From the NCBI RefSeq assembly GCF_029543155.1, contig NZ_JARQXA010000002.1, forward strand, positions 186,001 through 250,000: a stretch of 64,000 nucleotides of DNA, in the 5' to 3' direction. The first letter of the stretch is position 1. Each line of letters begins with the position of its first letter. The stretch is from Sphingomonas sp. HITSZ_GF. Its GTDB lineage: Bacteria; Pseudomonadota; Alphaproteobacteria; Sphingomonadales; Sphingomonadaceae. Below are positions 7,568-16,362 of this stretch, piece by piece. The notes under the pieces are model-generated. The model did not search any database. It was given only the letters and a program-made list of their open reading frames with translations, and was not told where the DNA came from. A program made the translations under genes and the position numbers.

Positions 7568-8893
7568 TCACCCCTTGGGCGAAGGCGTGCTGCTCCCGTC
7601 GGTGCGCTCGATCGTCACCCCGGCGACGGCGCCTTCGCCGGTGAAGCGCATCCGGCTGCGCGGATCGGCTTCCAGCATGAACAGGTCGCCGCCCAGCGGC
7701 ACCAGCGCCGACTTGATCCCGCCGTCGCGCTGCCAGGTGAGCGTGCCATTCTCCACCGCCACAGTGCGCGGGCCATAGCGTCCGGCATAGGCGGCGAGCG
7801 GCCGTGCCGGTGCCGCCGCCGTAACTCGAGCCGCGTAGAGCGCGGCGGCCCATTCCAGCTCGGTCCTGCGCGGCCCCTGGGCCTTGGCCGCCAGCGCCGT
7901 CGCGGCATCCTGCAGCGCCCGATCCAGCGCCTTGTCGGCCGGCACCGCGATCTTCGGCGCCACGCCCTTGCCTTCCCAGTTGGTGCCATCCGGCAGCTCG
8001 GGATAGCCGACAGATACGCTCATCACATAGCCGCCCGGCAGCGGAAAATGCTCGTTGCGATAGGCGGCGCCCGCCGTCGTCTCGCCCACCAGCGTGCCGA
8101 AGCCCAGCCGCGCGACATGGCTGACGAACTCTTCCGCCGCCGATGCGGCACGATTGCTGGTCAGCACATAGAGCGGAAGCTGCATCTGCCCGCCGGGTAC
8201 CGCCTCGCTGGTCGAGACGTCGGATGTCGCGCCGCGCATGTGGAAAGTCACCAGCCGGGTGCCGGCAGGCGCGAAGTAGCTGGTGATCCGCTTCACCGCC
8301 TCGGGGCTCCCGCCGCCATTGGTGCGCAGGTCAAGGATCGCCGCATCGCCGTCGCGCAGGAACGCCATCGCGGCATCGATCGCTTTCTGGCTCTCCTCGC
8401 CGGTCCAGCCGAACCCGTCATAGCGCAGATAGCGGACATTGCCGGGCAGCAGCTTCATCTCGCTGATGCCGTAGTTGCGCGCGCGCATCATCGCCTTGAA
8501 GAAGGGCGTGTCCTCGATGTCGTCGCGCTGCGAACCGCGTCGCGCCATCTCGGCCGAGCCGGCGGGATCGAAGAGCAGCTGGAGATGCTTGTCGGCCGCG
8601 ACGGCATAGAGGTCGTCGTTGATCCGGCGGATCAGCTCACCCTGATCCTGCACCTCGTAGCGCCCCGCCTTGAGCCCCTTGGCCAGCGCGGCGTCGAGCG
8701 GTGCGCGCTTGTCCGCCAGCACGTAATTCTCCGCGATCGCCTTGCGGATCGCGGCGACGATCTCCGCCTTGCTCGCTGCGGGCACGGCGACCGCGCCCGG
8801 GCCCGGTCCGGGGCCGGGGCCCATCGGCTGCTGGGCAAGCGCGGGGCCGGCCAGGCAAGTGGCGGCAAGTGCGGCGATAAGCACGATCTTCAT
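7568..8893 (-). CDS. Exported S41-family (C-terminal processing-like) serine protease
   Basis: The 441-residue protein has a signal peptide (first 20 residues, ending ALA-QQ), a Gly/Pro repeat linker, an N-terminal helical cap to about residue 130, then the S41 fold: LRYDGFGWTG, AILDLRTNGGGSPEA, and VLTSNRAASAAEEF with the nucleophile Ser, followed by GETTAGAAY. This matches the tail-specific/IRBP-like proteases without a PDZ domain. A beta-rich extra domain of about 80 residues closes the protein. It is divergent from an Lrp-type regulator; an inverted repeat (GTGTTA, 6 bases, TAACAC) lies 18-35 bases before its start. Confidence 0.85.
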   Translation of the reverse strand: MKIVLIAALAATCLAGPALAQQPMGPGPGPGPGAVAVPAASKAEIVAAIRKAIAENYVLADKRAPLDAALAKGLKAGRYEVQDQGELIRRINDDLYAVAADKHLQLLFDPAGSAEMARRGSQRDDIEDTPFFKAMMRARNYGISEMKLLPGNVRYLRYDGFGWTGEESQKAIDAAMAFLRDGDAAILDLRTNGGGSPEAVKRITSYFAPAGTRLVTFHMRGATSDVSTSEAVPGGQMQLPLYVLTSNRAASAAEEFVSHVARLGFGTLVGETTAGAAYRNEHFPLPGGYVMSVSVGYPELPDGTNWEGKGVAPKIAVPADKALDRALQDAATALAAKAQGPRRTELEWAAALYAARVTAAAPARPLAAYAGRYGPRTVAVENGTLTWQRDGGIKSALVPLGGDLFMLEADPRSRMRFTGEGAVAGVTIERTDGSSTPSPKG

Positions 8894-8910
8894 GGGTTCC
8901 CTCCCGGACT

Positions 8911-8992
8911 GTGTTACTCAGATAACACTGCATGACGCAGGCGCCGGGCATAAGGCGCGCAATTTCGGCTGACCTCTTGCCAAATTCTGGCA
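8911..8992. promoter_or_regulatory. Two inverted repeats between S41 protease and Lrp regulator
   Basis: GTGTTA at 8911-8916 and TAACAC at 8923-8928 form a perfect inverted repeat near the protease start. TGCCA at 8978-8982 and TGGCA at 8988-8992 form a second one, 11-25 bases before the regulator start. Lrp/AsnC regulators often control themselves and a divergent gene, so both are operator candidates; binding is inferred only. Confidence 0.45.
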
Positions 8993-9002
8993 TAGTCCAC
9001 GC

Positions 9003-9479
9003 ATGAAACCCCAGGACGACATGGACCTGCGCATCCTCGCGCTGCTCCAGCAGGATGCGCTGATGACTGCCGATGTGCTGGCCGAGCGGCTGCCGCTCTC
9101 GCCCAGCGCGATCGCGCGGCGCATCCGCCGGATGCGTGCCGACGGCACAGTCGCCGCCGATGTCGCGATCGTCTCGGAGGACGTGGGCCCGTTCCTCTCG
9201 GCGCTGATCCATGTCCAGTTCGACCGGCATTCGCTCGATGCGGTCCAGGGTTTCCAGCGCCGGCTGGTCGCCAGCCCGCACGTCCAGATGCTGCTCGAAA
9301 TCACCGGCAGCTTCGACATCGTCCTGCTCGTCTCGGCGCGCGACATGGACTCGTTCAACGCGCTGGTCGATTCGCTGCTCGGCGGCGATCCCGTCGTGCG
9401 CCGCTACGAGACCAGCTTCGTCAAGCGTCGCCGCAAATTCACCCCCGCACTGCCGCTGCACGAGCTGCTGGAGGGCTAG
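9003..9479 (+). CDS. Lrp/AsnC-family transcriptional regulator
   Basis: The 158-residue protein has an N-terminal winged helix (DMDLRILALLQQDALMTADV, then LPLSPSAIARRIRRMRADG as recognition region) and a C-terminal RAM ligand-binding domain with LLEITGSFDIVLLVSARDMD. This is the full Lrp/AsnC layout and normal length. Such proteins sense amino acids and bind inverted repeats as octamers. It is divergent from the S41 protease and its last four bases overlap the stop of the convergent lipoprotein gene. The likely target is the protease gene; the ligand cannot be read from sequence. Confidence 0.88.
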   Translation: MKPQDDMDLRILALLQQDALMTADVLAERLPLSPSAIARRIRRMRADGTVAADVAIVSEDVGPFLSALIHVQFDRHSLDAVQGFQRRLVASPHVQMLLEITGSFDIVLLVSARDMDSFNALVDSLLGGDPVVRRYETSFVKRRRKFTPALPLHELLEG

Positions 9480-9841
9480 GAGAAGTGGAACCAGTAGATG
9501 CCTTCGCCCACGGCAGAATAGCCGGTCCGCGCGGGCGGGCGCCGGGCGGGGTCGCGCGGAACGAAATAGCCCCAGCTGTCGTCGAAATAGATCTTGGTCA
9601 CGATCTCGACGCCGTCCGCGTCGATCCGCACCCATTCGGGCCGTAGCGACGCGATCGCACGCGGCCAGCGCCTCTCCGGGACCCGCGACGAGGCATCGAC
9701 CGGCGGATCTGCCATCAGGGCCCGCGCCTCGGCACGAATCGCCGCAAGCTGCGCGGGATCGCGAATCGGGTTCGGTCCGCAACCGGCAAGCAGCGCGGGC
9801 ACCGCCAGGATCGTCATGCCGATTCGCACCCGGTTCGCCAT
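9476..9841 (-). CDS. Small lipoprotein of unknown function
   Basis: A 121-residue product with a signal peptide ending in the lipobox LLAGC (Cys at about residue 21), so it should be lipid-anchored on the periplasmic face of a membrane. The mature part is rich in Trp, Arg and Pro and holds VRIDADGVEIVTKIYFDDSW, a beta-rich stretch. I do not recognise the family. Its 3' end overlaps the Lrp gene by four bases on the opposite strand. Confidence 0.65.
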   Translation of the reverse strand: MANRVRIGMTILAVPALLAGCGPNPIRDPAQLAAIRAEARALMADPPVDASSRVPERRWPRAIASLRPEWVRIDADGVEIVTKIYFDDSWGYFVPRDPARRPPARTGYSAVGEGIYWFHFS

Positions 9842-9853
9842 TCGCCCCTTCCG

Positions 9854-9887
9854 AAAACAAAAGGGCCGGAGGTTTCCCCCCGGCCCC
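9854..9887 (-). terminator. Rho-independent terminator of the cold-shock gene
   Basis: Read on the minus strand, GGGCCGGGGG pairs with the CCTCCGGCCC side across a short AAA loop, and the stem is followed by TTTTGTTTTC. This is a classic intrinsic terminator 28 bases after the cold-shock stop codon. Confidence 0.85.
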
Positions 9888-9914
9888 TGTGTCTTGCTAG
9901 CCTGAAGGCTGGCC

Positions 9915-10709
9915 TCAGCTCGACGGCGTGAGGTTCACCGCGGCGTACTTGCCGCGACGATCGACCTCGAGCTCGAACTCGAGACGGTCGCCTTCGTTGA
10001 GCGTCGGCATGCCGGCACGCTCGACGGCCGAGATGTGCACGAACGCATCGGGCTGGCCATCGTCGCGCTGAATGAAGCCGAAGCCCTTCATCGCGTTGAA
10101 GAACTTGACCGTGCCGGTCGCCTTCTCGCCGGTCAGCTGGCGCTGCGGGCCGCCGCGGTCGCCGCCGAAGCCGCCACCACCACGATCCTCGCGCGGCGCG
10201 CGCTCCTCGACCGGCATCGGCTCGCCGTCGATCTTGAGCTCGGTGGCCGAGATGCGGCCGCCGCGATCGACGAGCGTGAAGCCGAGCGGCTGGCCCTCGG
10301 CCAGGCCGGTGAGGCCCGCCTGCTCGACCGCCGAGATGTGCACGAAGACGTCTTCGCCGCCATCGTCACGGACGACGAAGCCGAAGCCCTTCTGCGCGTT
10401 GAAGAACTTAACGACGCCGGTGCCTTCGCCGATGACCTGCGGGGGCATGCGGTTGCCGCCGCCGAAGCCGCCGCCACCACCGCCGCCGAAGCCGCCACCG
10501 CCGCCGCCGCGGTAACCACCGCCGCCGCCACCACCGTAGCCGCCGCCACCACCGCCGCCAAAGCGATCACCGCCGCCGAAGCCGCCGCGATCCCCAAAGC
10601 CACCGCCGCCGTAGCTGCTGCTGCCACCGAAATCATCACCGCCGAAGCCATCACGCTTGTCGCGGCCACGTCCGCCGCGATCCCCACGGCGCCCTCTATC
10701 GAAACTCAT
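9915..10709 (-). CDS. Double cold-shock-domain protein with glycine-rich N-terminal region
   Basis: The 264-residue protein has three parts. Residues 1-90 are low-complexity Gly with scattered Arg, Asp, Phe and Tyr ([13 protein letters not shown] units). Residues about 95-160 form one cold-shock domain ([25 protein letters not shown]) and 196-262 a second ([24 protein letters not shown]). Both keep the RNP1 KGFGF and RNP2 VFVHIS/AFVHIS RNA-binding motifs. Double CSD proteins are known in alphaproteobacteria as RNA chaperones; the long Gly/aromatic region is unusual and recalls disordered RNA-binding tails. The ATG at 10709 is followed at the end by a strong terminator. A 5' leader of about 110 bases is likely. 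Confidence 0.9.
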   Translation of the reverse strand: MSFDRGRRGDRGGRGRDKRDGFGGDDFGGSSSYGGGGFGDRGGFGGGDRFGGGGGGGYGGGGGGGYRGGGGGGFGGGGGGGFGGGNRMPPQVIGEGTGVVKFFNAQKGFGFVVRDDGGEDVFVHISAVEQAGLTGLAEGQPLGFTLVDRGGRISATELKIDGEPMPVEERAPREDRGGGGFGGDRGGPQRQLTGEKATGTVKFFNAMKGFGFIQRDDGQPDAFVHISAVERAGMPTLNEGDRLEFELEVDRRGKYAAVNLTPSS

Positions 10710-10829
10710 GCCCTGTTCGTCTTCCCGGTTCGCCCACAAATCAAATCAAAAGCCAAGCGCCGGACGAAAAACGCAGGTCTTCCAGCGCAAAAACTTGCGC
10801 CATAGAATCGGGCATAGCCCAAAATTGTA
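10710..10829 (-). promoter_or_regulatory. Probable promoter and long leader of the cold-shock gene
   Basis: On the minus strand a TACAAT hexamer at 10829-10824 is the best -10 box; the -35 side is weak. That would start transcription near 10817 and give a leader of about 108 bases rich in U and A, unlike the coding DNA around it. Long leaders are typical of cold-shock genes, where they change fold with temperature. The gap of 212 bases to terC shows no other signal. Confidence 0.4.
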
Positions 10830-10921
10830 CAGCGAGCGAACGAAATTCGACTTGCATTGGGCGAACCATCGTTAACCGCGGCGCTTGCGCCACAGCAGGG
10901 CGCGCGGCAGAGGTAGCCGCC

Positions 10922-11740
10922 ATGGACGCGATCCTCGAACTGCTCGCCAGTCCGGCCGCCTGGGCCGCGCTCGTCACGCTCATCGTGATGGAGGTGGTGC
11001 TCGGCATCGACAACCTGATCTTCATCTCGATTCTCTCGAACAAATTGCCCGAGGAGCAGCGCCAGCGCGCCCGCCGAGTCGGCATCAGCCTGGCGCTGGT
11101 GATGCGCCTGGGGCTGCTCACCGCGATCAGCTGGATCATCAGCCTGAAGAACACGGTGTTCTCGCTCGGCATCCACGGCCCGCTCGATTCGCACGGCGAG
11201 CGCGCCTTCGAGACCGATTTCTCGTGGAAGGACCTGATCCTGCTCGCCGGCGGCCTGTTCCTGATGTGGAAGGCGACCACCGAGATCCACCATTCGGTCG
11301 ACGAGGAGGAAGGTCCGGGCGAGGACCAGCTGCTCGACAAGACGAAGAAGGTCGCGTCGATCACCTTCGCCTCCGCGATTGTCCAGATCCTGCTGCTCGA
11401 CATCGTCTTCTCGGTCGATTCGATCCTGACCGCGGTCGGCATGACCGAGCATGTGCAGATCATGTATGTCGCGGTGATCGTCGCGGTCGGCACGATGCTG
11501 CTCGCCGCCGATCCGCTCGCCAATTTCATCAACCGCAATCCCAGCGTGGTGATGCTGGCGCTCGGCTTCCTGCTGATGATCGGCATGGTGCTGATCGGCG
11601 AGGCGTTCGGCGCGCATATCCCCAAGGGCTATATCTACACCGCGATGGGCTTCTCCGCGGCGGTCGAGGGGCTCAACATCTGGCAGCGCGGCGCCCGCGC
11701 CCGCAAGGCTGCCGCCAAACAGGATGACCCCGGCCATTGA
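10922..11740 (+). CDS. TerC-family integral membrane protein
   Basis: The 272-residue protein has about seven membrane segments and the TerC landmarks [15 protein letters not shown] near residue 20 and [15 protein letters not shown] near residue 160, which hold the conserved Asp residues inside the membrane. Relatives (Alx, YgbE/YceF-type, TerC) are linked to manganese export and to metal stress. A cytoplasmic acidic loop ([14 protein letters not shown]) lies between the halves. It is followed after 32 bases by the RNase D gene. The name terC is avoided because tellurite genes are absent. Confidence 0.85.
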   Translation: MDAILELLASPAAWAALVTLIVMEVVLGIDNLIFISILSNKLPEEQRQRARRVGISLALVMRLGLLTAISWIISLKNTVFSLGIHGPLDSHGERAFETDFSWKDLILLAGGLFLMWKATTEIHHSVDEEEGPGEDQLLDKTKKVASITFASAIVQILLLDIVFSVDSILTAVGMTEHVQIMYVAVIVAVGTMLLAADPLANFINRNPSVVMLALGFLLMIGMVLIGEAFGAHIPKGYIYTAMGFSAAVEGLNIWQRGARARKAAAKQDDPGH

Positions 11741-11772
11741 GCCCGGCGGCGAACGAGTCTAGGCGACCTGAC

Positions 11773-12393
11773 ATGACTGTGCATTTCCACGAAGAAGATA
11801 TCCCCGAGGGCCTGTTCGCGCCGGGCGCCTCGATCGCCGTCGACACCGAGACGATGGGGCTGATCACGCCGCGTGACCGGCTGTGCGTCGTCCAGCTCTC
11901 GGACGGCTCGGGCGACGAGCATCTCGTCCGTTTCGGCCCGCGCTCGTCGTACGACGCGCCCAACCTGCGCATGCTGCTCGCCGATCCCGAGCGGCTGAAG
12001 CTCTATCATTTCGCCCGCTTCGATCTGGCGGCGATCCGCTTCTATCTCGGCGTCACTGCCGGGCCGGTCTATTGCACCAAGATCGCCTCGCGGCTGGTGC
12101 GCACCTATACCGATCGCCACGGCCTCAAGGACCTCGCGCGCGAGCTGGTCGGCGTCGAGATTTCGAAGCAGCAGCAGAGCTCGGATTGGGGCGGCCCCGA
12201 ACTTTCCGACCCGCAGCGTGAATACGCAGCGTCCGACGTGCGTTACCTGCACGCAATGAAGCTGGAACTCGACAAACGCCTCGAACGCGAAGGCCGCACC
12301 GATCTCGCCCAGGCGTGTTTCGAATTCCTCCCGGCCCGCGCCGAGCTCGACCTCGCCGGCTGGCCCGAAACCGACATTTTCGCGCATATGTGA
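11773..12393 (+). CDS. Ribonuclease D-type 3'-5' exonuclease
   Basis: A 206-residue protein consisting only of the DEDDy exonuclease domain: AVDTETMGL (Exo I, Asp-Glu), LYHFARFDLAAI (Exo II, Asp) and YAASDVRYLHAM (Exo III, Tyr and Asp). The HRDC domains of full RNase D are missing, as is usual for the short alphaproteobacterial form. It should trim the 3' ends of structured RNAs. The ATG at 11773 is taken because the upstream frame runs into terC. It begins a run with lptC, lptA and lptB, a gene order common in sphingomonads. Confidence 0.85.
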   Translation: MTVHFHEEDIPEGLFAPGASIAVDTETMGLITPRDRLCVVQLSDGSGDEHLVRFGPRSSYDAPNLRMLLADPERLKLYHFARFDLAAIRFYLGVTAGPVYCTKIASRLVRTYTDRHGLKDLARELVGVEISKQQQSSDWGGPELSDPQREYAASDVRYLHAMKLELDKRLEREGRTDLAQACFEFLPARAELDLAGWPETDIFAHM

Positions 12394-12436
12394 TGCCGAG
12401 CATGCGCCACACCGCCACTCCCGCTAGGAGCAACTG

Positions 12437-13081
12437 ATGTCCGAGGTCGCGGCGCGCCTTCGTTCGCAGAAGCGCGGCTGGGCGCATCCCGGCAGCGCGC
12501 ATGACCGTGTCGTGCGCCTGTCGCTCTTCTTCCTGCCGATCGGGATCGGCGTGCTTTCGGCGTTTCTGGTGGTGGCGCCGCTGCTGACCAAGGGCGATGT
12601 CAGCTTCGTGCTCGACAAGAACAAGGTCGACATGGCGACCGAGCGGCTCCGTCTCGAATCGGCGGTCTATCGCGGCGAGGACGAGAAGGGCCAGGCCTTC
12701 CGCCTCAACGCCGGCTCGGCGATCCAGAAGAGCTCGGCCGAGCCGATCGTCCAGCTCAACAACCTCGCCGCCGAGATCAACCTGCCCGAGGGCCCCGCGA
12801 CGCTGAAGGCGGACAAGGGCCATTACGACCTCGACAAGGAGCAGGTCTCGGTCGATGGCCCGGTCAAGTTCCAGACGTCGGACGGCTATGTCCTCGACAC
12901 GCAGAACGCCACCGTCGATCTCAAGACCCGCAAGATGGAAAGCGGCGGCGCAGTAACCGGCAAGACGCCGACGGGCGTATTCAGCGCCAACAAGCTGACT
13001 GCCGACTTGGAAAACCGCACCATCTCCCTAGATGGCAATGCACGCTTGCGGATTACCCCCAAGCGCGCGAATAGGCGCTAG
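12437..13081 (+). CDS. lptC: LPS export protein LptC
   Basis: The 214-residue protein has one N-terminal membrane segment (about residues 30-52, FFLPIGIGVLSAFLVVAPLL) and a periplasmic beta-jellyroll with LPEGPATLKADKGHYDLDKE and VDGPVKFQTSDGYVL. LptC connects the LptBFG transporter to LptA in moving LPS across the periplasm. The identification rests on the OstA-like repeats and on lptA and lptB directly downstream. The gap to lptA is only five bases, so they are cotranscribed. Confidence 0.9.
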   Translation: MSEVAARLRSQKRGWAHPGSAHDRVVRLSLFFLPIGIGVLSAFLVVAPLLTKGDVSFVLDKNKVDMATERLRLESAVYRGEDEKGQAFRLNAGSAIQKSSAEPIVQLNNLAAEINLPEGPATLKADKGHYDLDKEQVSVDGPVKFQTSDGYVLDTQNATVDLKTRKMESGGAVTGKTPTGVFSANKLTADLENRTISLDGNARLRITPKRANRR

Positions 13082-13086
13082 ACCAT

Positions 13087-13683
13087 ATGATCCGTGCGAC
13101 TGCCCTGCTTCCGATCGGCTTCACGCTGGCGCTCCTCGCCGCCGCGCCCGCGGCCGCGCAGCAGCGGCATGACAGCAATGCGCCGATCGATTTCGACGCC
13201 CAGCATATCGAGCTGCAGGACAAGGCGAACCGCGTGACGCTTTCGGGCGGGGTGCGGATCAAGCAGGCCGAGATGACTCTCGCCGCCGCCCGCGTCACCC
13301 TCGCCTATACCGGCCAGATCACCGACGGCTCGCCCGAAGTCTCGCGGCTCGATGCTGCCGGCGGCGTCACCGTCACCCGGCCCGATCAGAGCGCGACCGG
13401 CCAATATGCCGTCTATGACGTCAACAAGCGGATCATCACGATGATCGGCGGGGTCACGCTGAAGCAGGGCGCCAACACCGTCTCGGGCGGCCGCCTGGTG
13501 ATCAACCTCGACACCGGCCGCGCGACGATCGACGGATCGGGCGTCGGCGGATCGACCGGGGCCACCGGCACGACCGGCACCCAGAGCCGCGGCGGCCGCG
13601 TCACCGGCCGCTTCTCGGTGCCCAAGCGCACCGGCGGCACCGCGACTCCGGCCGCGCCCGCCACCCCCGCGCCCAAGCAGTAA
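13087..13683 (+). CDS. lptA: LPS transport periplasmic protein LptA
   Basis: A 198-residue exported protein with a signal peptide cut near AAAQQ, then the OstA/LptA repeat domain: IDFDAQHIELQDKANRVTLS, GGVRIKQAEMTLAAARVTL, ASGQ-type turns and INLDTGRATIDG. LptA oligomers bridge the periplasm for LPS. A C-terminal tail of about 45 residues rich in Gly, Thr, Pro and Ala follows and is probably disordered. It sits between lptC and lptB; the 125-base gap to lptB may hold a further promoter. Confidence 0.92.
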   Translation: MIRATALLPIGFTLALLAAAPAAAQQRHDSNAPIDFDAQHIELQDKANRVTLSGGVRIKQAEMTLAAARVTLAYTGQITDGSPEVSRLDAAGGVTVTRPDQSATGQYAVYDVNKRIITMIGGVTLKQGANTVSGGRLVINLDTGRATIDGSGVGGSTGATGTTGTQSRGGRVTGRFSVPKRTGGTATPAAPATPAPKQ

Positions 13684-13808
13684 TCGCCCTTTTTCAACGC
13701 CACGGCGCGCGGGGCCTTCCCTTCCCCGGCTTTCTCATGCAGGAATCCTGCCAAATAGCCGCGGGAATAACCCGACGGTAACGCGAACCGTCCATGCAGG
13801 GACCGAGT

Positions 13809-14585
13809 ATGGCTGACGTCAACACCCTCGAAACGCCCGTCGCGGATCCCGCGCCGCTGCCCGACAAGGGGCTCGCGGTCGTCTCGATCGCCAAATCCTA
13901 CGACAAGCGCGTGGTGCTCACCGACGTCTCGGTCTCGGTCGGGCGCGGCGAAGTGGTCGGCCTGCTCGGCCCGAACGGCGCGGGCAAGACCACCTGCTTC
14001 TATTCGGTGATGGGGCTGGTAAAGCCCGACAGCGGCCGCATCATGCTCGACGGCGAGGACATCACCCGCCTGCCCATGTATCGCCGCGCGATCCTGGGCC
14101 TGGGCTATCTGCCGCAGGAAACTTCGATCTTCCGCGGCCTTTCGGTCGAGAAGAACATCCTCGCGGTGCTCGAGCTAGCCGAACCGGACAAGGCCGCGCG
14201 CCAGCGCCGGCTCGACGAACTGCTCGAGGAATTCGGCCTCACCCGCCTGCGCGCCGCGCCGTCTATGGCGCTGTCGGGCGGCGAGCGCCGCCGCGCCGAG
14301 ATCGCCCGCGCCCTCGCCGCCGACCCGACGATCATCCTGCTCGACGAGCCGTTCGCCGGCATCGATCCGATCTCGATCTCCGACATTCGCGACCTGATCA
14401 TCCAGCTCAAGAAGCGCGGCATCGGCGTGCTGATCACCGATCACAATGTCCGCGAGACGCTCGACATCGTCGATCGCGGCTACATCATCTATGACGGCCG
14501 CGTGCTGTTCGCCGGATCGCCGGGCGATCTCGTCAAGGACGAGAATGTCCGCCGCCTCTATCTGGGCGAGAGCTTCGAGCTGTAG
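13809..14585 (+). CDS. lptB: LPS export ABC transporter ATPase LptB
   Basis: The 258-residue cytoplasmic ATPase powers LptFG. Walker A is GPNGAGKTT, the Q-loop is YLPQETSIFRGLSVEKN, the signature is LSGGERRRAEIARAL and Walker B is IILLDEPFAGIDP, all intact and matching LptB closely. A 25-residue extra N-terminus precedes the ABC fold. The ATG at 13809 is preferred because AGGGA ends six bases before it; the ATG at 13794 would place that site inside the gene. A 13-bp perfect hairpin starts within the stop codon. Confidence 0.94.
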   Translation: MADVNTLETPVADPAPLPDKGLAVVSIAKSYDKRVVLTDVSVSVGRGEVVGLLGPNGAGKTTCFYSVMGLVKPDSGRIMLDGEDITRLPMYRRAILGLGYLPQETSIFRGLSVEKNILAVLELAEPDKAARQRRLDELLEEFGLTRLRAAPSMALSGGERRRAEIARALAADPTIILLDEPFAGIDPISISDIRDLIIQLKKRGIGVLITDHNVRETLDIVDRGYIIYDGRVLFAGSPGDLVKDENVRRLYLGESFEL

Positions 14586-14613
14586 GATATGAAAGGCGGC
14601 GCCTTTCATATCC
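14585..14613 (+). terminator. 13-bp perfect hairpin at the lptB stop codon
   Basis: GGATATGAAAGGC at 14585-14597 and GCCTTTCATATCC at 14601-14613 are exact reverse complements with a 3-base loop. The first base is the last base of the lptB stop codon. There is no U tract, so it may slow or attenuate transcription into rpoN, or protect the lpt mRNA end, rather than terminate fully. Confidence 0.5.
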
Positions 14614-14693
14614 GTCATCCCGGCGAACGCCGGGATCTCAGGCCGTATCGCGGATGCCTGCCGCATGAGACCCCGGCGTTCGCCGGGGTGACG
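14613..14693. repeat. Palindromic repeat pair, CATCCCGG type
   Basis: CGTCATCCCGGCGAACGCCG at the left faces CGGCGTTCGCCGGGGTGACG at the right. Same family as the copies at 24873, 45241 and elsewhere. It separates lptB from rpoN. Confidence 0.8.
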
Positions 14694-14701
14694 ATCCCGG
14701 C

Positions 14702-16234
14702 ATGAGTCTCGCCCCACGCCTCGATCTGCGCCAGTCGCAATCGCTGGTGATGACGCCGCAGCTCCAGCAGGCGATCAAGCTGCTGGCGCTGTCCAATCTC
14801 GAGATCGAGACCTTCATCGCCGAGGAGCTGGAGAAGAACCCGCTGCTCGAGAATAACGGCACCGGCGGCGACGAGGAGCGCGGCGGCGACGCGCCCGAGG
14901 CGCCGGACACCGATTTCGAGTTCGAGGAACGCGACGGCCCGGCGGACGCGAGCGAGCTGCTCACCGGCGGCGGCGAAGCGGCCGGCGAGGCCGCGCTCGA
15001 CGTCGATTTCGCCGCCGAGACCTTCCACCACGACAGCGGCAGCGACACGCTGGGCGGCGCCGGGATGGACGGCAGCCTGGGCCTGACCGGCACGGGTGGC
15101 GGCGCCGCGCCCGAGGACGGGCCCGATTTCGACAATCTCGGCAGCGCCGCGCTGAGCCTGGCCGACCATCTGATGGCGCAGGCCGGCGCCAGCATCGACG
15201 GGGCGGACATGTTCGTCGCCGCGCATCTGATCGACCAGATCGACGAGGCCGGATATCTCACCGCCGCGCTGCTCGACGTCGCCAACCGCCTGAACGTGCC
15301 GCTCGCCCGGGTCGAAGCCGTGCTGGCAACGATCCAGACCTTCGATCCTACCGGTGTCGGCGCGCGCAACCTGGCCGAATGCCTGGCGCTCCAGGCGCGC
15401 GAGGCCGATCGCTACGACCCGTGCATGGCGCGGCTGCTCGACAATCTCGATCTGGTCGCGCGCGGCGACCTGCCCCGGCTCAAGCGCATCTGCGACGTCG
15501 ATGACGAGGATCTGGCGGACATGATCCGCGAGCTGCGCAACTATGATCCCAAGCCCGGCTGCCGCTATGGCGGCGAGCCGACGCTGGCGGTGACGCCCGA
15601 CATCTTCGTCGCGCGGCGCGGCGCCGGCTGGGCCGTCGAGATCAACGCGGCCACCCTGCCCAAGCTGCTGGTCAACCGCGCCTATTACACCGAGATTTCC
15701 TCGGGCCCGCAGGACAAGGCGAGCAAGGCCTGGCTTTCGGACATGCTCGCCAGCGCCAACTGGCTGGTGAAGGCGCTCGACCAGCGCCAACGCACGATCA
15801 TCAAGGTCGCCTCCGAGATCGTGAAGCAGCAGGAAGCCTTTTTCCTGAAAGGTGTCGCGCACCTCAAGCCGATGACGCTGCGCCAGGTCGCCGAAGCGAT
15901 CGAGATGCACGAATCGACCGTCAGCCGTGTCACCTCGAACAAATATCTCAGCTGCGCGCGCGGCCTGTTCGAGCTCAAATACTTCTTCACCTCGGCGATC
16001 CAGTCGGCGGACGGCGGCGACGCAGTCTCGGCGGAAGCCGTGAAGAACGCGATCCGCACGCTGATCCAGGGCGAGGACCCCAAGAAGATCCTGTCCGACG
16101 ACACGCTGGTCGAGCTGCTCAATGCCAAGGGCTTCGACATCGCCCGGCGTACGGTCGCGAAGTATCGCGAGGCGATGGGAATCGGCAGCTCGGTGCAGCG
16201 CCGCCGACAAAAGGCGCTCGAGGGCGTAGGCTGA
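14702..16234 (+). CDS. rpoN: RNA polymerase sigma-54 factor
   Basis: The 510-residue protein has all three sigma-54 regions. Region I is the Gln/Leu-rich N-terminus (LRQSQSLVMTPQLQQAIKLL, residues 7-26). Region II is an acidic Gly-rich linker to about residue 140. Region III has the core-binding domain, the helix-turn-helix (MTLRQVAEAIEMHESTVSRV) and the RpoN box ARRTVAKYREAMGI near the end. It needs activator ATPases to open promoters. The order lptB-rpoN is widespread in proteobacteria; the usual downstream hpf and ptsN genes are not present here. Confidence 0.96.
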   Translation: MSLAPRLDLRQSQSLVMTPQLQQAIKLLALSNLEIETFIAEELEKNPLLENNGTGGDEERGGDAPEAPDTDFEFEERDGPADASELLTGGGEAAGEAALDVDFAAETFHHDSGSDTLGGAGMDGSLGLTGTGGGAAPEDGPDFDNLGSAALSLADHLMAQAGASIDGADMFVAAHLIDQIDEAGYLTAALLDVANRLNVPLARVEAVLATIQTFDPTGVGARNLAECLALQAREADRYDPCMARLLDNLDLVARGDLPRLKRICDVDDEDLADMIRELRNYDPKPGCRYGGEPTLAVTPDIFVARRGAGWAVEINAATLPKLLVNRAYYTEISSGPQDKASKAWLSDMLASANWLVKALDQRQRTIIKVASEIVKQQEAFFLKGVAHLKPMTLRQVAEAIEMHESTVSRVTSNKYLSCARGLFELKYFFTSAIQSADGGDAVSAEAVKNAIRTLIQGEDPKKILSDDTLVELLNAKGFDIARRTVAKYREAMGIGSSVQRRRQKALEGVG

Positions 16235-16362
16235 GAGACGAGCACTCGAGCGATAGCTTCGGCAGCGTAACGTTCTGGCAACACGATCAAGGCTGGTTCT
16301 GCAAGCCAACTGCCGCTACGGATTCAGCATTTGGTAGCGTGCTACGGGTTAGTACCGAGTCG

